DNA from: a virus
IMG/VR virus record: IMGVR_UViG_3300036761_003779
Coordinates: 41,879-105,878 of that record
DNA: 64,000 nt
Strand: one strand, 5' to 3'
In this document: positions 42,242 to 50,092 of the stretch, piece by piece
How the letters are laid out: every line of letters starts with the position of its first letter
Numbering within the stretch: position 1 is the stretch's first letter
The notes under the pieces: generated by a model
What the model was told of the DNA's origin: nothing
Database searches by the model: none
Seen by the model: the letters and a program-made list of their open reading frames with translations, nothing else
Position numbers and translations under genes: made by a program

Positions 42242-42664
42242 CTACCTCCCGCCGGGCTTCTTCCCGCCGGGCTTCCCGCTCGGCTTCTCGGAGACGGCCG
42301 CCCGCTGCTTCCCGGGCTTCCGGATCTTCCCCCGCTCCCGGAGCAGCTCCACCTGCCGCCCGTGCGGAAGGTGCGCGATGCCCTCCTGCTCCGCGAGCTT
42401 GGCGATCTCCGCCTCCCCGGCCCCGCGCCGGTCCACCCGCTTGCTCTCCACGTAGGGCTGGACGGTCAGGCGGTTGTAGAGGTCCGGCTCCGCCTGCTTG
42501 ATGTGCTCCAGTTCGTCCCGCGTCACCGTCTTCGGGATCCCGGGGAACAGGCGGAGGACGCCGAAACAGCTGCGCTGCAGCGCTCCCCCATCCTTCTTCT
42601 TCTCCGGGACCTCGACGGTCGCCGAGGGCGCGGACCGGAGCGTCACGATCGTTCTCTCCGTCAT
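42242..42664 (-). CDS. Small head-region protein with basic tail (140 aa)
   Basis: Contains LRLFPGIPKTVTRDELEHIK (a short helix-rich unit also seen in phage head-tail proteins). The C-terminus is very basic (EKPSGKPGGKKPGGR). It overlaps the next upstream gene by 4 nt. Possibly a capsid or DNA-contacting accessory protein; family unknown. Confidence 0.55.
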   Translation of the reverse strand: MTERTIVTLRSAPSATVEVPEKKKDGGALQRSCFGVLRLFPGIPKTVTRDELEHIKQAEPDLYNRLTVQPYVESKRVDRRGAGEAEIAKLAEQEGIAHLPHGRQVELLRERGKIRKPGKQRAAVSEKPSGKPGGKKPGGR

Positions 42665-42978
42665 TTCTCTCCTCCTTCCACGCCGGTCACCCGAAACCTC
42701 GAGTTGACCGACACGGTGGAGAGGATCCGCTGATCCGTCACGACCACCGGCCGACCGGAGATGAACCGCACACCGTGGACCTCGTAGCTGCTTCCCTCCA
42801 CGAGTTCCACCTTGGCCGCACGGACCTTCGGGGCAGGCGCCTCCGGCGCCGGCTCCAGCATCCGCTTGACCGTGGGGGCGGACTTCACCTCTGCCGGCTG
42901 GGTGGACGTGACCTCGACCCGCTTCTCCTCCTCCGCCGCCGGCTTGGGCCGGCGCGTGGTGGCGATGATCTTGGTCAT
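42661..42978 (-). CDS. Small head-region protein (105 aa)
   Basis: N-terminal Lys/Arg/Pro/Glu-rich linker (60 residues), then a compact beta unit AKVELVEGSSYEVHGVRFIS followed by GRPVVVTDQRILSTVSVNSRF. The second half looks like the small barrel of decoration or connector proteins. It is the first gene after the capsid gene, behind a hairpin. Confidence 0.55.
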   Translation of the reverse strand: MTKIIATTRRPKPAAEEEKRVEVTSTQPAEVKSAPTVKRMLEPAPEAPAPKVRAAKVELVEGSSYEVHGVRFISGRPVVVTDQRILSTVSVNSRFRVTGVEGGEK

Positions 42979-42990
42979 CTGTCCCTCCGT

Positions 42991-43035
42991 GGCTAGGGCG
43001 GCGGAGGCGAGACTACCCCGCCCCCGCCCCTAGCC
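42991..43035 (-). terminator. Imperfect GC-rich hairpin after the major capsid gene
   Basis: GGCTAGGGCGG and CCGCCCCTAGCC pair (one bulged base) across a 22-nt loop that can itself fold. It lies 9 nt beyond the capsid stop. No T-run follows, but in GC-rich genomes such hairpins can slow or stop RNA polymerase, or stabilise the abundant capsid mRNA. Confidence 0.45.
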
Positions 43036-43044
43036 GGCCAAGGC

Positions 43045-44238
43045 TCAGTCGAGCCCGATGTTGATCCCCTTCACCGTCGCGGTGACCTCCTCCACCTGGA
43101 CGCTCACCTTCGTCGTGATGGCGAACTGGTTCACGCCCTTGTAGATGTCCCGGTCCGTCTCGATCCGGACGTCCCGGCCGATGGCGAGGATCAGGTTCTG
43201 GAAGTCCGCCAGGACGATCTGCCCACCGGAGTGGTAGGTGATCTTGAAGATCCCGCCGGCCGCCATCGCGCCGCCGCCCACGGAGGTGACCGTCCCGAGG
43301 GTCCGGTCGACCGTGTAGTCCGTGGTCTCGAGGAGCGGCGTCACCGGGGAGGCGCCGAGGGTCGACGGGGTGACCACCACGGTCGTCCCGATGTGGTTGT
43401 AGCGGAGGACGACCGTCACCGGCGCGGCGCCGAAGGTCTTGTGCTCGACCACCCGCGGGTCCGGCTCGAGGAGCGGGACCGGGATCATCGGCACGCCGAA
43501 GACCGGGATGGTCCCGGCGGAGGTCAGGGCGGAGTCGCCGGCGGCGGTGGTCCGGGAGCTGACCTTCTCCCTCCAGTTCTGCTCCATGTCCAGGGCCATC
43601 AGGAAGCGCAGGTTGCGCCGGGTCCGGCGGAACTTCACCGGCATCTTCTTGATCATGCCGCTGAAGATCTGCGACGAGAGGTTGGCGCCGTCCGCGTCGT
43701 AGATGTTCCCGGCGTCCAGGAGGCGGAGCCACCCGTCGAACATGGCCATGAAGGAGTCCTTCACGACCTGGGTGGTGCTGCCGCCCTCCAGGAGGTCCGC
43801 CTCGGTGCGGGCGGGTCCCAGGACGTCGCCGTTGATGAAGACCTCCTCGAGGTCGTTCGCGGTCTGAGTCGCCATCAGGCGGACGACGGTGTCCTCCACC
43901 GCCTCCCCCTCGATGTTCAGCTCCGCGAAGTTGTCGGAGATCTCGAAGGGCGTCATGACCTCACGCGGGGTGAGGGTCACCTTCGAGGTGCTCACGCCGC
44001 GGCGGAGGCCGGGGTCCTTAGCCTCCTCCTTGGGCACGCTCACGCGCTGCCCGACGCCGATCTTGTCGATCTGCATGTTCTCGTTGCGGAAGCGGACCAC
44101 GCGGACCGACCCCTTCAGCTCCGTGACGTCGATCACGAAGTCGATGAAGGTGTTGGCCTGCACGTCGTTGAGCTTCCCCGCGGCGGCGATGTCCGCCGTG
44201 GTGATGATGGCCTTCTGGACCAGCTCCTCGTTCGTCAT
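43045..44238 (-). CDS. Major capsid protein (397 aa)
   Basis: Contains the HK97-fold features of the P2/T4-unrelated myovirus capsid group. They are an N-terminal helical region (MTNEELVQKAIITTADIAAA), an E-loop area (VRVVRFRNENMQIDKIGVGQ), and a P-domain spine VVRLMATQTANDLEEVFING. RRTRRNLRFLMALDMEQNWR and PVFGVPMIPVPLL follow. Residues 270-345 look like an inserted beta domain before the conserved LADFQNLILAIGRDVRIETD and YKGVNQFAITTKV end. Position after the protease/scaffold gene is standard. It is flanked by hairpins, fitting high expression. Confidence 0.9.
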   Translation of the reverse strand: MTNEELVQKAIITTADIAAAGKLNDVQANTFIDFVIDVTELKGSVRVVRFRNENMQIDKIGVGQRVSVPKEEAKDPGLRRGVSTSKVTLTPREVMTPFEISDNFAELNIEGEAVEDTVVRLMATQTANDLEEVFINGDVLGPARTEADLLEGGSTTQVVKDSFMAMFDGWLRLLDAGNIYDADGANLSSQIFSGMIKKMPVKFRRTRRNLRFLMALDMEQNWREKVSSRTTAAGDSALTSAGTIPVFGVPMIPVPLLEPDPRVVEHKTFGAAPVTVVLRYNHIGTTVVVTPSTLGASPVTPLLETTDYTVDRTLGTVTSVGGGAMAAGGIFKITYHSGGQIVLADFQNLILAIGRDVRIETDRDIYKGVNQFAITTKVSVQVEEVTATVKGINIGLD

Positions 44239-44310
44239 TGTCCTATCCTCCTGCTTGCCGGCGTCCTTCCGTCTGCCGGACGGGTTGTTGCCCGCGGACC
44301 TCGCCGGCCG

Positions 44311-44775
44311 CTAGGCGGGATTCCTCTTCTGCGCGCGCTGAACCACCGAGTGGACCGCGCTCCCGGCCCACTTGCTCTTCGTCGCCGGGGTGGGCTCCGG
44401 CGGCCGGGTCGTCGCGTCCGGGACGGACTCCCCCTTGGCGACCGCGCGGACCGTCTCCATCTTCCCGATGACCGCGCCCTGCTCCTCCAGCTTCTTGTTG
44501 ACGCCCGCGAGCCCGTCCTCGACCGCCTTCTGGACGATCGCGGGGAGTCCCTCGAGCCGCTTGGCCACGGCCGCGTCCACGGCGGACTCGACCGCCTTCT
44601 GGACGTCCACCGTCGGCTCCGGCGCCGGCGGGGTCACCGCGGGGGGCGTCACCGCCGCCGCGGGGGGAGCCGGCGGGATCGCCGGCGGGGTCGTGACGGG
44701 CGCGGCCGCCTGCGGCGGCGGAGCGGCCTTGGCGGTCTCCGTGGGCGCCGCCTGTCCTTCGTGCTTCGTGCTCAT
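44311..44775 (-). CDS. Nested scaffold protein (154 aa, in-frame start within protease gene)
   Basis: ATG 44775 lies in frame inside the protease gene and has AAGGAG and GAGAGG just upstream, a far better ribosome site than expected by chance. The product (STKHEGQAAPTETAKAAPPP ... helix VDVQKAVESAVDAAVAKRLE ... KNPA) is low-complexity plus coiled coil, the usual build of phage scaffolds. This is the lambda C/Nu3 arrangement, where the scaffold is also the protease C-terminus. It would be made in excess before capsid assembly. Confidence 0.65.
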   Translation of the reverse strand: MSTKHEGQAAPTETAKAAPPPQAAAPVTTPPAIPPAPPAAAVTPPAVTPPAPEPTVDVQKAVESAVDAAVAKRLEGLPAIVQKAVEDGLAGVNKKLEEQGAVIGKMETVRAVAKGESVPDATTRPPEPTPATKSKWAGSAVHSVVQRAQKRNPA

Positions 44776-45993
44776 GTCCTCTCTCCTTCTCTTTACGATG
44801 AAGAACTCCTCCTCGTTGGCGGCTGCGTCCACGATGGACACCTCCTCGACTCGGAGGTCAACGAACCTGCTCTTGGCGGGGTCCCCCTCGGCCTTCTCCA
44901 GGTGTTCCGGCGCCCGCTTCTCCGCGCGCGCCTCGCCCTCGTCCTCCTTGGGCCCATCCCCCTCCACGGGCACCCGGCGGGCGAAGCCGCCGATGGAGAG
45001 CCCGTTCAGCTTCTTCTCCCGGACCCGCTTGACCAGCTCCGGGTCGTCCGTGAACAGCTCCTGGTACCAGGTCCCCTCCGCGATCTTCTTCACGCCCCCG
45101 TCCGGGAGCGGGAACTCGAAGTCGACCGGGGCGATCACGTTCTGGATGATCTTGACCTTCTCGGAGACGTCCTTCTTGTGCATGAAGCCGACGGTCTGGA
45201 ACTCCCGCATGAAGCGTTCGTTCGCCCGCCGGATCTCCTCCGCGGCGGTCACGTCTCCCTCGATGTCGGGGACCTCGGGCTTCATCACGATCCCGAACAT
45301 CCGGACCTGCTTCCCCTCGTCCTCCCCCTCCTCCGCCTTCCGGACGTACAGCTCCCCGCGCTTGGTCACCGCGGAGGGCGCCACCGCGCTCGGCTCGTCC
45401 TTCGGGTCCCCGGCGTCCGGGACCGCGCGGAGGACCGGCTCCCCCGCCGGGACCTCCCGCCGCGTCCCGACCACCGCGGAGATGTCCCGCGAGATCCGCT
45501 CCCGGCGGAGGGTCGTGAACTCGAAGGCGTCCTCCGGGACCACCTCCGCGTGAATCACGTCCGCCCGGACCTTGATCTCCCGCGGCGGCATCCCGTGGTT
45601 CTCCGCCCAGGACCGCGCCGCCGGCGCCGCTCGGAACTTGTCCACGGCGAACTCCAGCTCGTGGACGTCCTCGATCGTCAGGTTCAGCGGGAGCAGGAGG
45701 GCATTCCCGCGCGCCGCCGCTTCCTCGTTCTTCGTCATCTTCTCCTCCTTCAGGCGCCCGACGACCCCCTTGACGCCGTCCGTGACCTCGATGGTCCGGA
45801 GGGTCCCGTCCTGGAAGTCGCCCGGCTCCCGCTGACGGAAGCGCCAGCTGTCCCCGGTCTCGTCCGGCGCGCCCGCCTTGACCTTGAAGTCGTGGTCCCG
45901 GACCCACTTCGAGGCGCCCTCCCGCGTGGGGAAGGTCTCCTTGGAGAGGATCAGGGTCTGCATGACCATCTGCTTCTCTGTCTCCGTTGCCAT
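44311..45993 (-). CDS. XkdF-like prohead protease with C-terminal scaffold region (560 aa)
   Basis: ATG 45993 is chosen because the text from MATETEKQMVMQTLILSKET onward is protein-like, unlike the open sequence upstream, which is antisense to another real gene's frame. Residues 230-400 match the XkdF-type capsid maturation protease (FMREFQTVGFMHKKDVSEKV, VIAPVDFEFPL, GTWYQELFTDDPELVKRVRE, KKLNGLSIGGFARRV). This likely includes the serine in SIGG and the histidine in FMHK. After residue 405 is a Pro/Ala/Thr linker and a helix (VQKAVESAVDAAVAKRLEGL) typical of scaffolds. The same C-terminal part has its own start. A second in-frame ATG (45738) with AAGGAGG may give a shorter form. Confidence 0.8.
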   Translation of the reverse strand: MATETEKQMVMQTLILSKETFPTREGASKWVRDHDFKVKAGAPDETGDSWRFRQREPGDFQDGTLRTIEVTDGVKGVVGRLKEEKMTKNEEAAARGNALLLPLNLTIEDVHELEFAVDKFRAAPAARSWAENHGMPPREIKVRADVIHAEVVPEDAFEFTTLRRERISRDISAVVGTRREVPAGEPVLRAVPDAGDPKDEPSAVAPSAVTKRGELYVRKAEEGEDEGKQVRMFGIVMKPEVPDIEGDVTAAEEIRRANERFMREFQTVGFMHKKDVSEKVKIIQNVIAPVDFEFPLPDGGVKKIAEGTWYQELFTDDPELVKRVREKKLNGLSIGGFARRVPVEGDGPKEDEGEARAEKRAPEHLEKAEGDPAKSRFVDLRVEEVSIVDAAANEEEFFIVKRRREDMSTKHEGQAAPTETAKAAPPPQAAAPVTTPPAIPPAPPAAAVTPPAVTPPAPEPTVDVQKAVESAVDAAVAKRLEGLPAIVQKAVEDGLAGVNKKLEEQGAVIGKMETVRAVAKGESVPDATTRPPEPTPATKSKWAGSAVHSVVQRAQKRNPA

Positions 45994-46001
45994 GACCCCT
46001 C

Positions 46002-47027
46002 TCAGTCCGGGACGACCACGCTGCGGCAGCGCCCGTGCAGCGGCGGCCAGATGACCCCCGCCGCGGTCAGCGCCCGGCTTGCCTCCTGCGGCCCCCGGTC
46101 CCCGATGATCTCCCGGATCTCGCCCGCGCTCCGCCAGCCGGCCAGGTCCTTCACCGCGTCCGGGTCCTCCGCCGACTCCACGCGGTCCATCAGGGACACG
46201 CCGTCGGAGACCAGGAACACCCGGTCGTGAAGCTCCGCGCACTGCTCCGAGGTCCGCTCGTCCATGACCGCCTGGAACCTGTACCGCTCGATCCCCGCGT
46301 CCCGGAGCCCGCGGAGCGCCCCGGAGGCGCTGACCCGCGCCCGGACCGTCCCGGAGAGCATCTCGAAGTAGCTCCCCTTGCTCCCGCGCCAGGTCCCCGG
46401 GACCTCGGCCGCCGGGTGCCTGGCGGTAATGACCCCCTCCATGATCCGCCCCACGTCCGCCCGACCCAGGCCGCGGAGCAGCGCCTCGCGCTGGACCGTC
46501 GCCAGGATCGTCCGGGAGAGGTGTTTCCCCCAGAGGTCCCCGATCCACCAGAGCTGCTGGCGCGCGGAGGCCGCAATCGCGCCCCGGTCCGCCCGGGAGA
46601 GGGTGGCGGAGATCCGCCCCGCCGCCTTCGGGTCCGTCGCGCGCACCGCCTCCTTCGTCCGGCGCTTGGCCAGGAGGGTCATCACGCCCAGCGCCGTGGC
46701 GAGGATCTTCAGGGTCTTGATGGTGCTCCGGTCCTCCAGCTTCGCCCCGATCTCCCCGAGCATCCCCTCGACCTCCGCGACCGCCACCTCCTCCTCGGGG
46801 AGCTCCGCGAGCGCCTCCGCCGCGGCCGGGTTGTAGTCCCCGGTCCAGTCCGCGTCGAGGTCGTCCGCCAGGTCCTGCTCCAGGGCGCGGTCCCGCGCGT
46901 CCTCCCGGAGGACCGGCTCCCGGGTCCTCCCGGAGACGGTGTCCGCCAGGGTGATCAGCTCCCCGTGGGAGAGCCCGGTCAGGAACTCCGGAGTGATCGC
47001 GGCCGCGGTCTTGGCGTCCAGCTCCAC
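46002..47027 (-). CDS. Head morphogenesis protein, Mu gpF / SPP1 gp7-like (341 aa)
   Basis: GTG 47027 starts next to the portal stop. The C-terminal 100 residues carry the signature YRFQAVMDERTSEQCAELHD..VF and WPPLHGRCRSVVVPD, conserved in minor capsid proteins of the gpF/gp7 group. The N-terminal half is helical (TKEAVRATDPKAAGRISATL). These proteins bind the portal and enter the head in small numbers. Its place between portal and protease supports the call. Confidence 0.85.
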   Translation of the reverse strand: MELDAKTAAAITPEFLTGLSHGELITLADTVSGRTREPVLREDARDRALEQDLADDLDADWTGDYNPAAAEALAELPEEEVAVAEVEGMLGEIGAKLEDRSTIKTLKILATALGVMTLLAKRRTKEAVRATDPKAAGRISATLSRADRGAIAASARQQLWWIGDLWGKHLSRTILATVQREALLRGLGRADVGRIMEGVITARHPAAEVPGTWRGSKGSYFEMLSGTVRARVSASGALRGLRDAGIERYRFQAVMDERTSEQCAELHDRVFLVSDGVSLMDRVESAEDPDAVKDLAGWRSAGEIREIIGDRGPQEASRALTAAGVIWPPLHGRCRSVVVPD

Positions 47028-49148
47028 TCAGTCCTCCTCCGGCTCCGGCTCGTCGCGGAGGTCCAGCGCCGGCGGCACGAAGCCGCCGAAGCGGGTGGCC
47101 GCCTCCGCGCGGATCATCTCCGTCAGGCGGGAGAAGGCGTCCGTGGGGTCCGTGGGGTCCCCGTCCGCGGACTCGAAGGCCGGCTCAAGCGAGCGGTCCC
47201 GCGGCCCGCCGCCCCCGACCTGGAGCCCGGAGCGCCCCTGACTCGTGGGCTCCCCGCCACCGGGCGCCGCAGAGGCGGAGGCGGTCTTCATGATCTGCGC
47301 CAGCGTGAGCGAGAAGGGCTGGTCCGGCGGGAGCAGGTCCGCGTCCACGTCCCCCAGGTCCTCGTTGACGACCCGGGACAGGAGCTTCCGCGCGATGCGC
47401 GGCGTCAGCCCGCCCGTCTTCTCCCCGGAGGCCAGGAGCTTGACCAGCTCCGCGTTCTCCGTCACGTTCGGGGAGTTGGACCGGAAGACGGACCAGGCGA
47501 TCTCCAGGCGGAGGAGGACGTCCCGCGTGAAGAAGCGGTCCACCTTGGCGCGCTCCGGCGCGAAGACCTGCTCGTCCCCAAGCTTCCGGCTCGCCTCGAT
47601 GGTCTTCCCGGTGAAGTCCTCGCTCTTGCCCACGTAGATGGGCGGGAAGCGCCAGGCCCGGCGCGTCCGCTCGTCGTTGGCCGCCTGGTAGTTGACGAAG
47701 AGGGCGTCCGTGTGCTGCTCCTTCGTCAGGGGCTGGATCTCGATCTTCATCGAGCCCGGGTCCCGCATCCCCTCCATCACCGGCTCCGCCTCGAGGAGGA
47801 GGAACTTGCTGTAGTTGTCGTCCCCCTGGATGGCCGCCTCGACGAACTCCTCGATCCGCTCCAGGGACTCGTCGTCCAGCTTCCCGTTGGAGACCGTGAT
47901 GGCCAGGGACGGGATGTTGTTGTTCTTGAAGGTGGTGAAGTTGATCTCCTCCGCGGCCCGGGAGCCGAAGATGGAGAAGAGGTGCCCGACGTAGCGCGGG
48001 AGACCGTAGGGACTCCGCGTGCAGTACAGCCGCCGGTGTCGGACCGGGTTCGCGGCGTCCCGGACCGGGAAACCCGCGAGCCCGCGGGTCACGACCAGCC
48101 GCTCCGGGGTCCCGCCCAGTGTGAAGCGGGCCAGCTCCTCCGTCCCCTCCGCCGTCAGCTCCTCGCGCGTCACCACGTGCCCGTCCACGCAGGAGATGAG
48201 CCGCGGATCCCCCAGCTCCTTGAACCAGATCACCCGCCGGTCCCGCACCTGGACGTAGCGCCGGAACCGCTTGAAGCGGAGCTGCTGCTTCAGCTCGTAG
48301 GAGACCTCCACCCGGACCTGCTTCCGGACGCTGACCTCCCCGTCCCCCGCCGCCCCCTCCCGCATCGTCTCCGCCGGCATCCCGGGCTCCCCGGGCGACT
48401 CCTCCGGCTCCTCCGGTGCGAGCCAGCCCGGCTCCCCCTCCCCCGGCTCCCCCGGCGCGATCTCCGGGACCTCCTCGAGGCGGACCGACTTCTGGACCCG
48501 CGGGTCCAGGTACTCCGTCAGCTCCGCGTCCGCGCGCCCGATGCGCATCGTCCAGGCGGGGAGGTGGTTCAGCCCGTCCAGCTTGCCCGTCCCGGGGACC
48601 TCGATGAACTCCACGTAGCAGTTCCCGGTGGCCTCGAGGTCCCGCCGGAGCTTGTCCCGGAGGTCCTCGATGGACTCCCCCTCCGCGCAGGCGTTCTCAA
48701 AGAAGTTCTCCGCGCGGACCCGCTCCTCCTCCAGCGCCGTCAGGACCTCCAGGGAGGTGTCCTCGTTCACCGGGATCCGCGGCTCGAGCCGCCACCCGAA
48801 GGACTCGATGTTCACCGCCATGGCGTCGATGCAGGGACCCAGCTCCGTGCTGTTCTCCGGCATCACCGCCAGGGTGAGGACGTCGAAGGGCGGCTGGACG
48901 ACCTTCCCCTCCCGCTCGAGGCGGGTCAGGGGGTCGTCCTCGATCTTCTGGGTGCTGCCCGCGGAGGTCCCGGGGGAGGAGGGCGCCGGCTCCGCCTCGG
49001 CCTGCAGGCGGAGCCGCTCCCCCCGCGTCCCCTTCGTGCGCATCCCGGCCAGACCGAAGACCGCCGCGCGGATGGCGTTGACGTTCCGCTTGGTGATCTC
49101 CGCCGCCGTGCCCTCGCGGGCAATCGGGACCTCCGCCCCCAACGTCAT
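47028..49148 (-). CDS. Portal protein (706 aa)
   Basis: The core (TLAVMPENSTELGPCIDAMA, TGNCYVEFIEVPGTGKLDGL, RRYVQVRDRRVIWFKELGDP, YCTRSPYGLPRYVGHLFSIF, NNIPSLAITVSNGKLDDESL) matches the PBSX/XkdE-type portal family: tunnel, stem and wing elements in the normal order. Residues 200-270 are an acidic Pro/Glu/Gly insert. The C-terminus is acidic (DLRDEPEPEED). The ring of twelve forms the DNA gate and motor dock. It follows the terminase genes. Confidence 0.9.
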   Translation of the reverse strand: MTLGAEVPIAREGTAAEITKRNVNAIRAAVFGLAGMRTKGTRGERLRLQAEAEPAPSSPGTSAGSTQKIEDDPLTRLEREGKVVQPPFDVLTLAVMPENSTELGPCIDAMAVNIESFGWRLEPRIPVNEDTSLEVLTALEEERVRAENFFENACAEGESIEDLRDKLRRDLEATGNCYVEFIEVPGTGKLDGLNHLPAWTMRIGRADAELTEYLDPRVQKSVRLEEVPEIAPGEPGEGEPGWLAPEEPEESPGEPGMPAETMREGAAGDGEVSVRKQVRVEVSYELKQQLRFKRFRRYVQVRDRRVIWFKELGDPRLISCVDGHVVTREELTAEGTEELARFTLGGTPERLVVTRGLAGFPVRDAANPVRHRRLYCTRSPYGLPRYVGHLFSIFGSRAAEEINFTTFKNNNIPSLAITVSNGKLDDESLERIEEFVEAAIQGDDNYSKFLLLEAEPVMEGMRDPGSMKIEIQPLTKEQHTDALFVNYQAANDERTRRAWRFPPIYVGKSEDFTGKTIEASRKLGDEQVFAPERAKVDRFFTRDVLLRLEIAWSVFRSNSPNVTENAELVKLLASGEKTGGLTPRIARKLLSRVVNEDLGDVDADLLPPDQPFSLTLAQIMKTASASAAPGGGEPTSQGRSGLQVGGGGPRDRSLEPAFESADGDPTDPTDAFSRLTEMIRAEAATRFGGFVPPALDLRDEPEPEED

Positions 49149-49546
49149 GGCAGCCTCCCGTACACCGGCACCCCGTAGACCTCGAGGCGGACCTTACCGC
49201 CGCCCACGATCCCGGTGACCTCGAAGAAGACGGACTCCGAGTGGGCCACGCGGAAGACCTTGCGGGTCCCCGGCACGGCCATCGCCAGCACCACCGGGGT
49301 GGCCTCCGGGACGAAGGCGCCGTTGTCCGGCGTCCCGTCCGCGTGTTCCGCCCAGAAGTGAGGCTCGATAGTCGCACCCGTGCAGGGCGCGACCGGCGTG
49401 GCAACGAGCACGACCTCGTCGAAGTCGCAGCAGTTGATCCCCGCCTCCTTCTTCACCGGCAGCGCGGCGTCCGCCGCCGCCACCTCCCGGAAGCAGGAGG
49501 ACGTCGGGGAGTGCGGGACCCGCGCGGTTGGCGTGACGGCTGGCAT
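49145..49546 (-). CDS. Small head-region protein (133 aa)
   Basis: Overlaps the portal start by 4 nt. The product (INCCDFDEVVLVATPVAPCT ... VFRVAHSESVFFEVTGIVGG) is a beta-rich small protein, soluble. Similar small genes between terminase and portal occur in many phages; function unknown. Confidence 0.6.
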   Translation of the reverse strand: MPAVTPTARVPHSPTSSCFREVAAADAALPVKKEAGINCCDFDEVVLVATPVAPCTGATIEPHFWAEHADGTPDNGAFVPEATPVVLAMAVPGTRKVFRVAHSESVFFEVTGIVGGGKVRLEVYGVPVYGRLP

Positions 49547-49549
49547 GGA

Positions 49550-50092
49550 TCACCTCCCCCGGAGCGTGGTCGGCAGGAAGCCCCACTTGCCGGACTCGGG
49601 CTTCTCGATCTCGATGATCTGCTCGGACTCCGGCGCGGCCGCCGGCTCCCCGGCCGCCGCCTCCGCGCCCGGCTCCGGCGCGGACTTGGCCGCCGGCTCC
49701 GCGGAGACCGGGACGAAGGCCACGCGGACCTCCACCGGCTCCCCGAACTTGATCGCCCCGTCCGCGCCGCGCTCGAAGGACGCCTTGAAGAGCCGCCCCG
49801 TATTGGCGTCCCGGACGATGACGTGGGCGTCGAAGATGCCCTCGACCCAGGCGTCCAGGCTCCCGTTCGCCAGGACGATCCGGTCCGTCATGACCGCCCC
49901 GCAGATCGTGTGGACGAACTCCATCAGCTCCTCACCCTCCCGGAGGGCCAGCTTGCCCACGCGGACGAACCGCCGCCCCAGGTTGCTCTCCCGGCGGAGC
50001 GCCGCCAGCTTCTGGACCTGCTCGTCCGTCAGCCGCGCGCCGCTCTGGATGGCCTTCTTCAGCTCGACCAGCTCCGCCCCGTTCTTCATCAT
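49550..50092 (-). CDS. Small protein between terminase and portal (180 aa)
   Basis: An N-terminal helical region (VELKKAIQSGARLTDEQVQK) is followed by a beta core (VHTICGAVMTDRIVLANGSL) and an Ala/Pro/Glu-rich tail. It overlaps the terminase stop. No family recognised; it could be a packaging or head accessory protein. Confidence 0.6.
   Translation of the reverse strand: MMKNGAELVELKKAIQSGARLTDEQVQKLAALRRESNLGRRFVRVGKLALREGEELMEFVHTICGAVMTDRIVLANGSLDAWVEGIFDAHVIVRDANTGRLFKASFERGADGAIKFGEPVEVRVAFVPVSAEPAAKSAPEPGAEAAAGEPAAAPESEQIIEIEKPESGKWGFLPTTLRGR

Noticed and set aside
45994-46548. Longer form of the protease gene
   Set aside because: The extra 185 codons overlap the gpF-like gene and look like wrong-frame text.
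46035-49178. 1047-residue plus-strand open frame
   Set aside because: Arg/Leu/Pro/Gly-rich antisense text opposite the well-recognised gpF-like and portal genes.
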